DNA from: RDXT01 sp033765305
GTDB lineage: Bacteria > Bacteroidota > Bacteroidia > J057
Direction of reading: 5' to 3'
Assembly (NCBI GenBank): GCA_033765305.1
Contig: JANRID010000016.1
Span: forward strand, 242,930 to 306,929
DNA length: 64,000 nucleotides
The first letter of the stretch is position 1, and every line of letters starts with the position of its first letter. Positions 51,621-60,672 of this stretch are shown here, piece by piece. The translations under genes and the position numbers were made by a program. The notes below the pieces were generated by a model. It had not been told where the DNA came from, did no database searches, and was given only the letters and a program-made list of their open reading frames with translations.

Positions 51621-52535
51621 ATGAACCGCGTCCTTCGGTACCTCCTCCCGGCCTTAACCCTTGCAGCAGTTGCCTGCGGTGAGGATAAGGTCCGCTACCT
51701 GGAGCAGGTCAATCAGGACCTGGCAGCGGAGCGCCGGCAGCAGGATTCCCTGCTGAACGACTTCCTGTCGGTGCTGAATGAGGTGGAAGACAACCTCGAC
51801 CAGATCCGGGAACACGAATCACTCATTGTGGTGAAGGTTCGGGAGGAGGCGCGGGACCGGAAGCAGGTGATCCTGGATGACATCCAGCAGATCGACGAAC
51901 TCATGACGCGCAACCGCGACCTGATCGCGGTGCTGGATGCAAAGGTCAGCGGCTCCGAGCAGCGCCTGGGCGAATTCCGCGGCACCGTGACCCGGCTGCG
52001 TGCGGAGCTGGAAGCCCGCACGGTAGAGCTCGCCTCGCTCCGGCAGCAGATGGAATCGGGCAAGTTTGCCGTGCAGACCCTGTCCCGCAAGTTTGAGGCG
52101 CTCGAAGGTGCGACCCGCTCGCTGCAGTCGGTGTCTGCTGCTCAGGCTGCGACCCTGCAGGCCCAGAGTGCCCAGATCGGCGAGCAGGTCGAGGCAGCCC
52201 AGCTGCAGGACGAGGCGCTGCATGAGGTGTACTACATCGTAGGCACCATCAAGGAACTGAAACGCAGTCAGGTCATTACGGATGAAGGCGGATTTATCGG
52301 CATCGGCGGTTCGCTCCGCATCTCGCCCGACGCAGACCCTGCCGCTTTTACCCGCGCCGACCTGCGCAGCGTAAACGCTATACCGGTCAATACCCGCAAA
52401 GTGCGGCTGCTGACCAACCATCCTTCGGATTCGTATGAATGGTCCCGGAAAGACAACCAGGTAGAGCGGCTTGAAATCCGCGATCCGGCCCGCTTCTGGA
52501 AGCATTCGAAGTATCTGGTGATGGTGCTGAATTAA
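51621..52535 (+). CDS. Coiled-coil lipoprotein of unknown function
   Basis: 304 residues. Signal peptide MNRVLRYLLPALTLAAVAC with a lipobox-like AVAC, so probably lipidated. Residues about 25-215 are a long heptad-rich coiled coil (repeated L/V/I spacing, many Glu, Gln, Arg), and a compact C-terminal domain follows from EVYYIVGTIKEL. Proteins of this shape occur widely in Bacteroidota without known function. The ATG at 51621 gives the signal peptide. Confidence 0.72.
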   Translation: MNRVLRYLLPALTLAAVACGEDKVRYLEQVNQDLAAERRQQDSLLNDFLSVLNEVEDNLDQIREHESLIVVKVREEARDRKQVILDDIQQIDELMTRNRDLIAVLDAKVSGSEQRLGEFRGTVTRLRAELEARTVELASLRQQMESGKFAVQTLSRKFEALEGATRSLQSVSAAQAATLQAQSAQIGEQVEAAQLQDEALHEVYYIVGTIKELKRSQVITDEGGFIGIGGSLRISPDADPAAFTRADLRSVNAIPVNTRKVRLLTNHPSDSYEWSRKDNQVERLEIRDPARFWKHSKYLVMVLN

Positions 52536-52547
52536 TGGGGGAATCCA

Positions 52548-52655
52548 GGGGGCTGCGATCCCTGCGGTCGCGCCCCCGATTGGAAAAAGGTTTGTAGGAA
52601 GTATCGTATTTGCCTTAATGGGGGCCTGATCCTTGGGGGAGGACAGGCCCTTTTT
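52548..52655 (+). terminator. Tandem hairpins with intrinsic terminator after the coiled-coil lipoprotein gene
   Basis: A first hairpin pairs 52548-52553 with 52572-52577, extended inward by four pairs past one bulged base, 12 bases after the stop. A second pairs 52622-52628 with 52644-52650, with inner TCCT/AGGA pairing, followed by TTTTT. The second is a strong rho-independent terminator; the first may stabilise the 3' end. Confidence 0.85.
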
Positions 52656-52726
52656 GTATGCGGCAGGCTGCAAGACCGGCGCATATTCTGCTCCGGAATG
52701 CGGTGCGCAATGCGCGGCGGAATGCG

Positions 52727-52734
52727 TATCTTTG
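52727..52734 (+). promoter_or_regulatory. -7 box of the exopolysaccharide cluster
   Basis: Exact TATCTTTG, giving a start near 52740. It lies downstream of the ATG codons at 52698 and 52722 of the same open frame, so the polymerase/ligase gene probably starts at the GTG at 52785. Confidence 0.6.
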
Positions 52735-52784
52735 TCTGGGCCGCAGGCACGCCTAACCGCCCTCATACCCCTACCTTCCGCCCC

Positions 52785-54110
52785 GTGCTCGACTTTCTGC
52801 GCAGATATTTCGGGATTTTGCTGGGATTCGGGCTGCTGTACGTCGCCGGCAACCTGTTCGAGCCGCTCAGCTATCTGCTGCTGCTGGGGATTATGGCGTT
52901 CTGGGCGCTGCAGGGCAAGGAGCGGCATCTGCTGCTCATGCTGCTGCTGATTCTCATTCTGGGAGACAGCCGGGAATGGACGCTGTTTTTCGTCAAAAAC
53001 CTGCGGATCGTAGCCATTCTCTTTCTGGGGGGATGGACCGTGCTGGGCATGGCCCGCCGGCAGTACCGCTTCAACCCGATGATTCTCGGCGCGCTGCCTT
53101 TTTTCGCAGTGGCGACGCTGGGGGGGCTGCTGAGCCCGGAGCCTGCTTCGTCGCTCTCGAAGATGGTGTCCTATTTTCTGCTGCTCTTCGTCGCGCTGCA
53201 CTATCTGCCCTACCTGTTCCGCCGGTACCGGCAGGCGCTGGCGCAGGACCTGCTCATCTTCTGGTGCTGCGTGCTGGGGGCCGGGTTTCTGGGGATTGTG
53301 CTGGCGCCCAAGCTGGTGTTTCTGCTTTCGCGCTTCCGGGGCCTGCTGGGCAACCCCAACGGCCTGGGCATTCTGGCGACCATGCTGGTGCCGCTGGCCA
53401 TGCTGATCCGGCACCGGTATCCCAGCCTGCGCTTCTGGCCGCTGGCGACTGCCGGGCTGGCCGGGCTGTCCATCCTCTTCTGCGGTTCCCGAACCGCGCT
53501 GGGCACGGTCGGGATTTTCCTGCTGCTGCACTATTTCTACCGGGGCGGGCGGGGACGCACGGCGCTGCTCTGGAGCATCGTGCTGCCGGTGCTGCTGATT
53601 TTCTTCCTCACCGTGGATCTCCAGCAGCTCGTGCTGCGGGTAGGGCTGGAGCAGTACCTGCGGGTAGAGTCGCTCACCACCGGCACCGGGCGCTTTCTGG
53701 CCTGGGAGATTGGAATGCGGCACATCGCCGAAAACCTCTGGATCGGGCGGGGCTTCGCGTACGAGGAAATCCTGTTCAAAAGCCTGGCCGATTTTTTCAT
53801 CAGCACCGAGCACCAGGGGGGCATGCACAATTCCTACCTGACCTTCATCATGAACAACGGCCTCATCGGCTTCGCATGCATCCTGGTATTTTTCGCGGTA
53901 TACCTGTCCCGTTCCCAGGTGCGGTCCTTCGCCGCACCGGCCATTATTTCCCTGGCGATTTCGGCGCTGTTCGAAAGCTGGCTGACCTCTTCGCTCAATG
54001 CCTTTACGGTGCACTTCCTGATGATCACGACCCTGCTGACGCACTTCCGCGAGGCGGCGCCGAAGCGGCGCAAGCCAGATCCTCCGCCGGCGGCACCCGA
54101 TGCGGCGTGA
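52785..54110 (+). CDS. O-antigen ligase / polysaccharide polymerase (Wzy_C family)
   Basis: 441 residues from GTG 52785, with about 11 membrane helices and a large periplasmic loop containing TGTGRFLAWEIGMRHIAENLWIGRG and EHQGGMHNSYLTFIMNNG, the Wzy_C pattern with its conserved arginine and histidine. It ligates or polymerises lipid-linked glycan in the periplasm. Upstream ATGs at 52698 and 52722 precede the predicted transcription start. First gene of a polysaccharide cluster through asnB. Confidence 0.82.
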   Translation: MLDFLRRYFGILLGFGLLYVAGNLFEPLSYLLLLGIMAFWALQGKERHLLLMLLLILILGDSREWTLFFVKNLRIVAILFLGGWTVLGMARRQYRFNPMILGALPFFAVATLGGLLSPEPASSLSKMVSYFLLLFVALHYLPYLFRRYRQALAQDLLIFWCCVLGAGFLGIVLAPKLVFLLSRFRGLLGNPNGLGILATMLVPLAMLIRHRYPSLRFWPLATAGLAGLSILFCGSRTALGTVGIFLLLHYFYRGGRGRTALLWSIVLPVLLIFFLTVDLQQLVLRVGLEQYLRVESLTTGTGRFLAWEIGMRHIAENLWIGRGFAYEEILFKSLADFFISTEHQGGMHNSYLTFIMNNGLIGFACILVFFAVYLSRSQVRSFAAPAIISLAISALFESWLTSSLNAFTVHFLMITTLLTHFREAAPKRRKPDPPPAAPDAA

Positions 54111-54250
54111 AAGATCCGGGCCGTTTTATTTGAAAAACAGGGGATTTTAACTGCCCGGATGATCCGTGCAGCCGAATAGTCGGGCTGGCGCGAGCAGGCG
54201 GCAGCGCCGGGGGCCGAAAGGAAGCGCTGCGGGTTGCAGTGGAAATGCGG

Positions 54251-54258
54251 GATTTTTG
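54251..54258 (+). promoter_or_regulatory. Candidate internal promoter of the exopolysaccharide cluster
   Basis: GATTTTTG followed by CGG, one mismatch from TAnnTTTG, 36 bases before the ATG at 54295. It resembles the queA box. Confidence 0.35.
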
Positions 54259-54294
54259 CGGAAATTGGCACCGTCAACTGGTAGTCTGCTGCTC

Positions 54295-55455
54295 ATGGAC
54301 ACACCAAACACGCCGCTGTCGCTGCTGATCCTCACGGACTGGTTCGCGCCGGGCTTCAAGGCCGGCGGTCCGATCCGCTCCTGCGTGAACCTGGCCTGCG
54401 CGCTGCAGCATCAGGCGAAGGTGCGCGTGCTCTGCGGCGACCGCGATGCAGGCGATGCCGCCGCCTACGAAGGGATACCCGCAGGCGAATGGATTGCATT
54501 CGATCAGGCGGTGGAAGTGGCCTATCTGTCTCCTGCTCAGCAGCATTTTGCGCCGCTGCGGGACTGGATCCGGCGCTCCGGCGCCGAGGTGCTGTATCTC
54601 AACAGCATGTTTTCCGTACCGTTTACCATCATCCCCCTGCTGCTCAAACGCATGGGGCTGATCCGGCAGCGGCTGATCCTGGCGCCCAGAGGCATGCTGC
54701 ACGCAGGCGCCATGCAGTTCAAACCGAGGAAGAAACAGGTCTTTCTCCGGCTGCTCCAGCTCATCGGCGCCGACCGCGATGTGCATTTCCAGGCTACCGA
54801 CGCCCAGGAGGTGCAGGACATCCGGGCCATTTTCGGCGCCGACCGCCCCGTTACCTTGTTACCTAATCTCCCGCCATCCATGCAAGCGCCCTTCCAATCC
54901 ACCGACAAAGCGCCCGGCAATCTGCGGCTGCTGTTCCTTTCCCGCATTCATCCGAAAAAACACCTCGAATTTCTGCTCCGGGTCCTGCAGCAGGTGCACG
55001 GCGACGTGGAGCTCGAAATCTGCGGCCCGGTGGATGACGTGAAATACTGGGCTGAATGCCAGGAGCTGATTGCCCATCTGCCCGGCAACATCCGCGTGCT
55101 GTACCTGGGCGAAATCCCCAACCCGGAGGTCACGCCGAGGCTGCAGGCCAACCATGTGTTTGTGCTGCCGACGCACGGCGAAAACTACGGTCATGCCATT
55201 CTGGAATCATTTCTGGCCGGGCGGCCGGTGATCATCAGCGACCGGAGCCCCTGGCGCAACCTGGCAGCCTCCGGCATCGGCTACGACCTGCCGCTCGAAG
55301 CGCCCGAAGCCTTCCGCGACGCCATCGAGGCGCTGCTGCGGCTCGATCGGGCCGGCTTCGACGCCATGGCCCAGGCTGCCTGGCTGTATGGACGCGATCA
55401 GCTCGAAGATTCCGGGCTGAAAGCTGCCTATCTTGCGATGTTTGCCAATGCGTAA
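54295..55455 (+). CDS. GT4-family glycosyltransferase
   Basis: 386 residues. GGPIRSCVNLACAL near the N-terminus is the glycine loop of WcaI/GT4-like transferases, LRLLFLSRIHPKKHLEFLL starts the donor domain, and E-x7-E lies in GENYGHAILESFLAGRPVI. It assembles the repeat unit or tail of the surface polysaccharide. A GTP-rich GC leader contains a weak promoter. The acetyltransferase gene follows after three bases. Confidence 0.9.
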   Translation: MDTPNTPLSLLILTDWFAPGFKAGGPIRSCVNLACALQHQAKVRVLCGDRDAGDAAAYEGIPAGEWIAFDQAVEVAYLSPAQQHFAPLRDWIRRSGAEVLYLNSMFSVPFTIIPLLLKRMGLIRQRLILAPRGMLHAGAMQFKPRKKQVFLRLLQLIGADRDVHFQATDAQEVQDIRAIFGADRPVTLLPNLPPSMQAPFQSTDKAPGNLRLLFLSRIHPKKHLEFLLRVLQQVHGDVELEICGPVDDVKYWAECQELIAHLPGNIRVLYLGEIPNPEVTPRLQANHVFVLPTHGENYGHAILESFLAGRPVIISDRSPWRNLAASGIGYDLPLEAPEAFRDAIEALLRLDRAGFDAMAQAAWLYGRDQLEDSGLKAAYLAMFANA

Positions 55456-55458
55456 TCC

Positions 55459-56019
55459 ATGCCCCTGCCTACGACCGACCTGAGCCGGTACGACAACCGG
55501 TGGTACCGGCCCGGCGGCTCGCCCCTGAAGCGGCTGCTGTGGTATTATGTCAATGCCATTGTATTCCTCAATCCGCTCATTCCGTTTTACGGGCTGAAAC
55601 GCAGCCTGCTGCGGGCCTTCGGCGCGTCGGTGGGGCCCGGCGTGATCATCAAGCCGGCGGTGAATATCAAATACCCCTGGAAGCTGGAGATCGGCGCGCA
55701 TGCCTGGATCGGCGAGCGGGTGTGGATCGACAACCTCGACGAGGTCCGGATCGGTGCCCACAGCTGCCTGTCGCAGGGCGCGATGCTGCTCACCGGCAAC
55801 CACAACTACAAGCGCAGCACCTTCGACCTGATCACCGGCGGCATCACGCTGGAGGACGGGGCCTGGGTGGGCGCCCAGTCGGTCGTATGCCCCGGCGTGA
55901 CCTGCCGGAGCCATTCGGTGCTCGCCGTAGGATCGGTGGCCGTATCCGACCTCGAACCCTACACCATCTACCAGGGCAATCCGGCGCAGCCGGTGCGCCA
56001 GCGGGTGATAGCAAGCTGA
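55459..56019 (+). CDS. WcaF-like polysaccharide O-acetyltransferase
   Basis: 186 residues of left-handed beta-helix (hexapeptide repeats) with the WcaF-type N-terminus NRWYRPGGSPLKRLLWYYVN. The catalytic histidine is in GNHNYKRSTFDL. Members acetylate colanic-acid-type sugars with acetyl-CoA. It is tightly packed between two glycosyltransferase genes (gaps of three bases each). Confidence 0.9.
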   Translation: MPLPTTDLSRYDNRWYRPGGSPLKRLLWYYVNAIVFLNPLIPFYGLKRSLLRAFGASVGPGVIIKPAVNIKYPWKLEIGAHAWIGERVWIDNLDEVRIGAHSCLSQGAMLLTGNHNYKRSTFDLITGGITLEDGAWVGAQSVVCPGVTCRSHSVLAVGSVAVSDLEPYTIYQGNPAQPVRQRVIAS

Positions 56020-56022
56020 CGT

Positions 56023-57090
56023 ATGCGCGTATTGTTCCTGTATTCCGAAGTTGCCGGATATTTCCTGGCCTGTGCCGAGACCCTGCACCGGCAGTACGGC
56101 GTGGAGGTGCATGTGGTGCGCTGGCCGGTGAATCCGGAGGCGCCCTTCCGTTTCCGGGACTACGAGGGGGTGGTGCTGCACGAGCGCCGGGACTATGACG
56201 ATGCGGGCCTGCTGCGGCTGGCCGCAGCATTGCAGCCGGCGCTGGTATTCTCGGCCGGCTGGCTGGATGCGGGCTATCAGCGGATCCTGCCGCGCATAAA
56301 GGCGCAGGGGATTCCGGTGCTGTGCGGCCTGGACAACCACTGGCGGGGCGATCTGCGGCAGCGGATCGCGGTGCTGCTGAGCCCGTGGATGCTGCACCGG
56401 CGGTTTACGCACATCTGGGCGCCGGGCCTGTACCAGTATGAGTACGCGCGGCGCCTGGGGTTTGCGCGGGAGCGCATCCTGCGCGGCTATTACAGCGCGG
56501 ACCTCGCGCCGTTCAACGAGGCGTACCGGGTCTCGGAGGCGGAGAAAGCAGCGGCATGGCCGCGCAAGCTGCTGTTTGTGGGGCGGTTTGTGGAGGTCAA
56601 AGGCATCCTGGAGCTGTGCCGGGCCTTTCTGGCGGCGCGGGGCGAAAGCGGCTGGACGCTGCTGCTGACGGGCGCCGGGCCGCTGCGCGGCCAGATTCCG
56701 GCGCATCCGGCCATCGAGGTGCAGGACTTTGTGCAGCCGGAGCGCCTGCCGGCGCTCGCGGGCGGGGCGGGGGCCTTCGTGCTGCCCAGCCGCTTCGAGC
56801 CCTGGGGCGTAGCCTTGCATGAATTTGCCGGGGCCGGCCTGCCCCTGGTCGCTTCCGGCGCCTGCGGCGCCGCCACAGCCTTCCTGCGCGAAGGCTACAA
56901 CGGATATTCCTTCCGCACCGGCGACGAAGCCTCGCTGACCGCCGCACTCCGGCGCCTCATGGCCCTGCCCGATGCGGAGCTGCGCCGCATGGGCGCCAGA
57001 AGCTACGAGCTGAGCCGCCAGATCACGCCCGAAACCTGGGCGGCTGCCCTGATGAGTGTGATCGCCGATGTTTCCCCCTCCCACCGCTAA
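56023..57090 (+). CDS. GT4-like glycosyltransferase
   Basis: 355 residues, GT-B fold: KLLFVGRFVEVKGILELC and FVLPSRFEPWGVALHEFAGAG, with the E-x7-E motif, mark family 4. The N-terminal domain is divergent, so acceptor choice cannot be guessed. It begins 3 bases after wcaF-like and ends 14 bases before asnB. Confidence 0.87.
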   Translation: MRVLFLYSEVAGYFLACAETLHRQYGVEVHVVRWPVNPEAPFRFRDYEGVVLHERRDYDDAGLLRLAAALQPALVFSAGWLDAGYQRILPRIKAQGIPVLCGLDNHWRGDLRQRIAVLLSPWMLHRRFTHIWAPGLYQYEYARRLGFARERILRGYYSADLAPFNEAYRVSEAEKAAAWPRKLLFVGRFVEVKGILELCRAFLAARGESGWTLLLTGAGPLRGQIPAHPAIEVQDFVQPERLPALAGGAGAFVLPSRFEPWGVALHEFAGAGLPLVASGACGAATAFLREGYNGYSFRTGDEASLTAALRRLMALPDAELRRMGARSYELSRQITPETWAAALMSVIADVSPSHR

Positions 57091-57104
57091 GCCTGGACGA
57101 CTCT

Positions 57105-58976
57105 ATGTGTGGCATCGCCGGATTTACCTTTACCGACCATCCTGAAGATGCGCGGACCCGCCTCCAGGCCATGACCGACGCCCTCTCGCACCGGGGGCCA
57201 GATGCCGCCGGGCATCTGATCGGCTCCGGCATCGCCCTGGGGCACCGCCGCCTGTCCATTATCGATCTCTCGGATGCTGCCAATCAGCCGATTACCGATC
57301 CTTCTGGCCGGTACACCATTATCTACAACGGAGAGGTGTACAACTTCCGCGAGGTGCGCGCCCGGCTGCCGCAGTATCAGTTTCAAAGCAACAGCGATAC
57401 CGATGTCATCCTGGCGGCCTACATGGAGTGGGGGCCGGACTGCCTGCAGCATTTCAACGGCATGTTTGCCTTCGCGGTCTGGGATGCGCAGGAGCGCTCG
57501 CTCTTCCTGTGCCGGGACCGGCTGGGTATCAAGCCTTTGTACTACACCTGGGAAAACGGGCGTCTGGGCTTCGCCTCCGAGCTGCGCGCGCTGCTGCGGG
57601 GCGGGCTGGCGCAGCCCCGGCTGAACCGCGAAGCGCTGCCGGAGTATCTCCGGTATTTCACGGTACATGCGCCCCGCACGCTGCTGGCGGGGGTGCAGCA
57701 GCTCCGGCCCGGCACCTGGGCCCTGCTCAAGGACGGGCAGCTGGACATCCGCCCGTACTGGTCGCTCACGGAGCCCCGTGTTTTCGACCCGGGGGCCGAC
57801 TACGCAGCTGTATGCCGCCAGGTGCGCGGGCTGCTCACGGCAGCGGTCGAGCGGCGGCTGATCAGCGATGTGCCTTTTGGGGCCTTTCTGTCGGGCGGGA
57901 TCGACTCGAGTGCGGTGGTGGCCCTGATGGCGACTGTGTCGGACACGCCGGTGCATACCTTCTCGGTCGTCTTTGACGAGCCGCAGTACGACGAATCGCG
58001 CTGGTCCTCGATGATCGCGAAGCGATACGGCACGCAGCACCATCCGATCCGGCTCAGTCCGGGCGATTTTCTGGAAGAGCTGCCGGCGGCGCTGGCGGCG
58101 CTGGACCATCCGAGCGGGGACGGGCTCAACAGCTACGTAGTATCACAGGCGACGAAGCGGACGGGGTTTACGGTGGCGCTTTCGGGGCTGGGGGGCGACG
58201 AACTGTTTGCGGGGTATCCGGTATTCCGGCGGTATGCGAGCCTGCGGCAGCGCTGGGCAGCCTGGTACGGGCTGCCGGCGGGTCTTCGGCGGGCGGTAGC
58301 GGGACTGCTGAGCCGGGGTGCGGCGGCGCACAAGACCGAGCGCCTGCGGCGCCTGATGGCGGCGCCCGACGGAGGATTCGGGCAGCTGTATCCGGTGTTC
58401 CGGCAGGTGTACGACGACGCGGAAATCCAGGCCCTGACGGGCGGCCCGGCCCCGGCGAACGACGTGCTGGCCTGGGCGCTGCCGCCCGGCGCCGCAGCGG
58501 AGGCGGAGCGCCTGCCGCTGCTGAGCCAGGTCAGCGCCGGTGAAATTGCCACCTATACCCAGAACGTGCTCCTGCGCGACACCGACCAGATGAGCATGGC
58601 GCATGCGCTGGAAGTGCGGGTGCCCTTTTTCGACTATACGCTGGTGGAGTACGTGCTGAGCATTCCCGATACCTTTAAATATCCGCATACACCGAAGCGG
58701 CTGCTGGTGGATGCGCTGGGCGATCTGATTCCGGCGGAAATTGTAAACCGACCCAAGATGGGCTTCGTGTTTCCGTGGGCGCAGTGGCTGCGCCAGGAGC
58801 TGCGTCCGCTGGCGGAGCAGTCGGTGGCGGCCCTGGGGCAGCGGGAGGGATTCGATGCGGCAAGCCTGCAGCGCTTCTGGCGGCAGTTTCAGCAGGGGGA
58901 TCCGCAGATTCCCTGGATGAAAATCTGGATGCTCGCCGCGCTGGAGTCTTGGATGAGCCGCAACGGCATCGCGTGA
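57105..58976 (+). CDS. asnB: Glutamine-hydrolysing asparagine synthase
   Basis: 623 residues: N-terminal glutaminase domain with catalytic Cys2 (MCGIAGF), then the synthetase domain with the PP-loop FLSGGIDSSAVVAL and later LPFLDY-like VPFFDYTLVEYVL. It makes asparagine from aspartate using glutamine nitrogen; copies within polysaccharide clusters often amidate sugar acids instead. Which applies here is unclear. It closes the cluster. Confidence 0.93.
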   Translation: MCGIAGFTFTDHPEDARTRLQAMTDALSHRGPDAAGHLIGSGIALGHRRLSIIDLSDAANQPITDPSGRYTIIYNGEVYNFREVRARLPQYQFQSNSDTDVILAAYMEWGPDCLQHFNGMFAFAVWDAQERSLFLCRDRLGIKPLYYTWENGRLGFASELRALLRGGLAQPRLNREALPEYLRYFTVHAPRTLLAGVQQLRPGTWALLKDGQLDIRPYWSLTEPRVFDPGADYAAVCRQVRGLLTAAVERRLISDVPFGAFLSGGIDSSAVVALMATVSDTPVHTFSVVFDEPQYDESRWSSMIAKRYGTQHHPIRLSPGDFLEELPAALAALDHPSGDGLNSYVVSQATKRTGFTVALSGLGGDELFAGYPVFRRYASLRQRWAAWYGLPAGLRRAVAGLLSRGAAAHKTERLRRLMAAPDGGFGQLYPVFRQVYDDAEIQALTGGPAPANDVLAWALPPGAAAEAERLPLLSQVSAGEIATYTQNVLLRDTDQMSMAHALEVRVPFFDYTLVEYVLSIPDTFKYPHTPKRLLVDALGDLIPAEIVNRPKMGFVFPWAQWLRQELRPLAEQSVAALGQREGFDAASLQRFWRQFQQGDPQIPWMKIWMLAALESWMSRNGIA

Positions 58977-59055
58977 CCGAATCCGGCGGCATCTGCATGC
59001 AGTTCCCGATCTTTTGTGTTTATTGGAAGGCAAAACGCTTCAACCCTCCGGCGAC

Positions 59056-60522
59056 ATGCTCCGATCCTCCCGTTTCTGGATACTGGCCTTTCTGGCGGTG
59101 TACATTCCTGCGCTGTTTCTGACCTATGGCGATGCCAGCGAATGGCTCAGCCTGCCCGGCCCGGTGCTGACGGGGCTCCGGTGGGCCGGCGTCATCGCGT
59201 TGTGCGTGTATGCGGGCCTGCGCGGGTCGCTGACCACGTGGATTCTGGTCAGCATGGTCATCGGCGGGGAGGTCGGGTACGATTTTCCGGAAATCGGCGG
59301 GCATCTGAACGTCATCAGCAAGGTATTTCTCAAGCTGATCAAGACCATCATCGCTCCGCTGCTCTTCGGCACGCTGGTCGTAGGCATTGCCGGGCACTCC
59401 AACCTGAAGCAGGTCGGCCGGATGGGCTGGAAATCGCTGCTGTATTTTGAAGTCGTGACGACCATCGCCCTCTTCATCGGCCTGGGCGCCATCAACCTGA
59501 CCCGTGCCGGAGACGGCATCCCGCGCGAGGAGCCGCCGCCGCCGGTGGCGGTCACGGCCGATTCCCTCCGGACCATCGTCAACATCGAAAAAGGCACCTA
59601 CCAGTTTTCCTATCAGGACCAGAAGCTTTCTGCGGCACCGGCGGCGCCCAAGCAGAACTGGGAGGAAATCATTCTGCACATTTTCCCCGAAAACATCGCC
59701 AAGGCCGTTTTCGAGGGTCAGATTCTGCAGATCGTAGTCTTCAGCATCCTGTTCGGGATCGGGCTGGCGATGGTGCAGCACCAGGCGCAGAAGCAGCACA
59801 TGCTGCACTTCGCCGAGAGCCTGTCGGAGGTGATGTTCAAGTTTACGCAGGTGGTGATGTACTTCGCGCCGCTGGCGGTGGGGGCGGCGCTGGCCTACAC
59901 GGTTTCGGAGAAAGGGCTGATTGTGCTGGTCAACCTGGGCAAGCTGCTGCTGACGCTGTATGGCGCGCTGATAGCGTTCGTGCTGCTGGTGTTTGTGCCG
60001 ATTGCCCTGGCGATCCGGCTGCCGATCCGGCGCTTTATTCAGGCACTGGCGGAGCCCGTGTCGCTGGCTTTCGCCACGACGAGCTCGGAAGCGGCCCTGC
60101 CCAAGGCCATGAAGGCGATGGAGGAGCTGGGGGTGCCGCGCAAAATCGTGGCCTTTGTCATGCCGACCGGCTACAGCTTCAACCTCGACGGCACGACGCT
60201 GTACCTCTCGCTGGCCACGATCTTCGTCGCGCAGGCGGCGGGCATCCACCTCGATCTCGGGCAGCAGCTGCTCATTGTGTTCACCCTGATGCTCACGAGC
60301 AAGGGGGTAGCGGGGGTGCCTAGGGCCTCGCTGGTGATCCTTTCGGCGACTGCCGTATCGTTTGATCTTCCTGAATGGCCTATTTTTGTGATTCTTGGGA
60401 TAGATGAACTGATGGACATGGCGCGCACCTCGGTCAACGTCATCGGCAACTGCCTGGCGACAGCGGTTGTCGCGCGCTGGGAGGGCGAGTTCCATCCGGA
60501 GGGCGAGGCGCCGGAAGTGTGA
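59056..60522 (+). CDS. Dicarboxylate/amino acid:cation symporter (DAACS family)
   Basis: 488 residues, GltPh-like fold. The hairpin-1 serine-rich motif is TTSSEAALPKAM and the NMDGT motif appears as NLDGTTLYLSLA; about eight membrane helices surround them. An insert of about 80 residues after the fourth helix (from PREEPPPPVAV) is unusual in length. It imports glutamate, aspartate or a C4-dicarboxylate with Na+ or H+. ATG 59056 is preferred over a TTG 42 bases upstream. Confidence 0.93.
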   Translation: MLRSSRFWILAFLAVYIPALFLTYGDASEWLSLPGPVLTGLRWAGVIALCVYAGLRGSLTTWILVSMVIGGEVGYDFPEIGGHLNVISKVFLKLIKTIIAPLLFGTLVVGIAGHSNLKQVGRMGWKSLLYFEVVTTIALFIGLGAINLTRAGDGIPREEPPPPVAVTADSLRTIVNIEKGTYQFSYQDQKLSAAPAAPKQNWEEIILHIFPENIAKAVFEGQILQIVVFSILFGIGLAMVQHQAQKQHMLHFAESLSEVMFKFTQVVMYFAPLAVGAALAYTVSEKGLIVLVNLGKLLLTLYGALIAFVLLVFVPIALAIRLPIRRFIQALAEPVSLAFATTSSEAALPKAMKAMEELGVPRKIVAFVMPTGYSFNLDGTTLYLSLATIFVAQAAGIHLDLGQQLLIVFTLMLTSKGVAGVPRASLVILSATAVSFDLPEWPIFVILGIDELMDMARTSVNVIGNCLATAVVARWEGEFHPEGEAPEV

Positions 60523-60672
60523 GCGCAGGCAGGTCCGGGTAAAAAAGGCGGAATTGGGCAAACAATTTTGCATGCGGAAAGTATGCATGAAACGCGGTGT
60601 GCCAGGCGCAGCAGCCTGCGCGGGTGCACAGGGTACCGGTCAGAGGCTTGGTTGTACAGGTGAAGCAACAGG

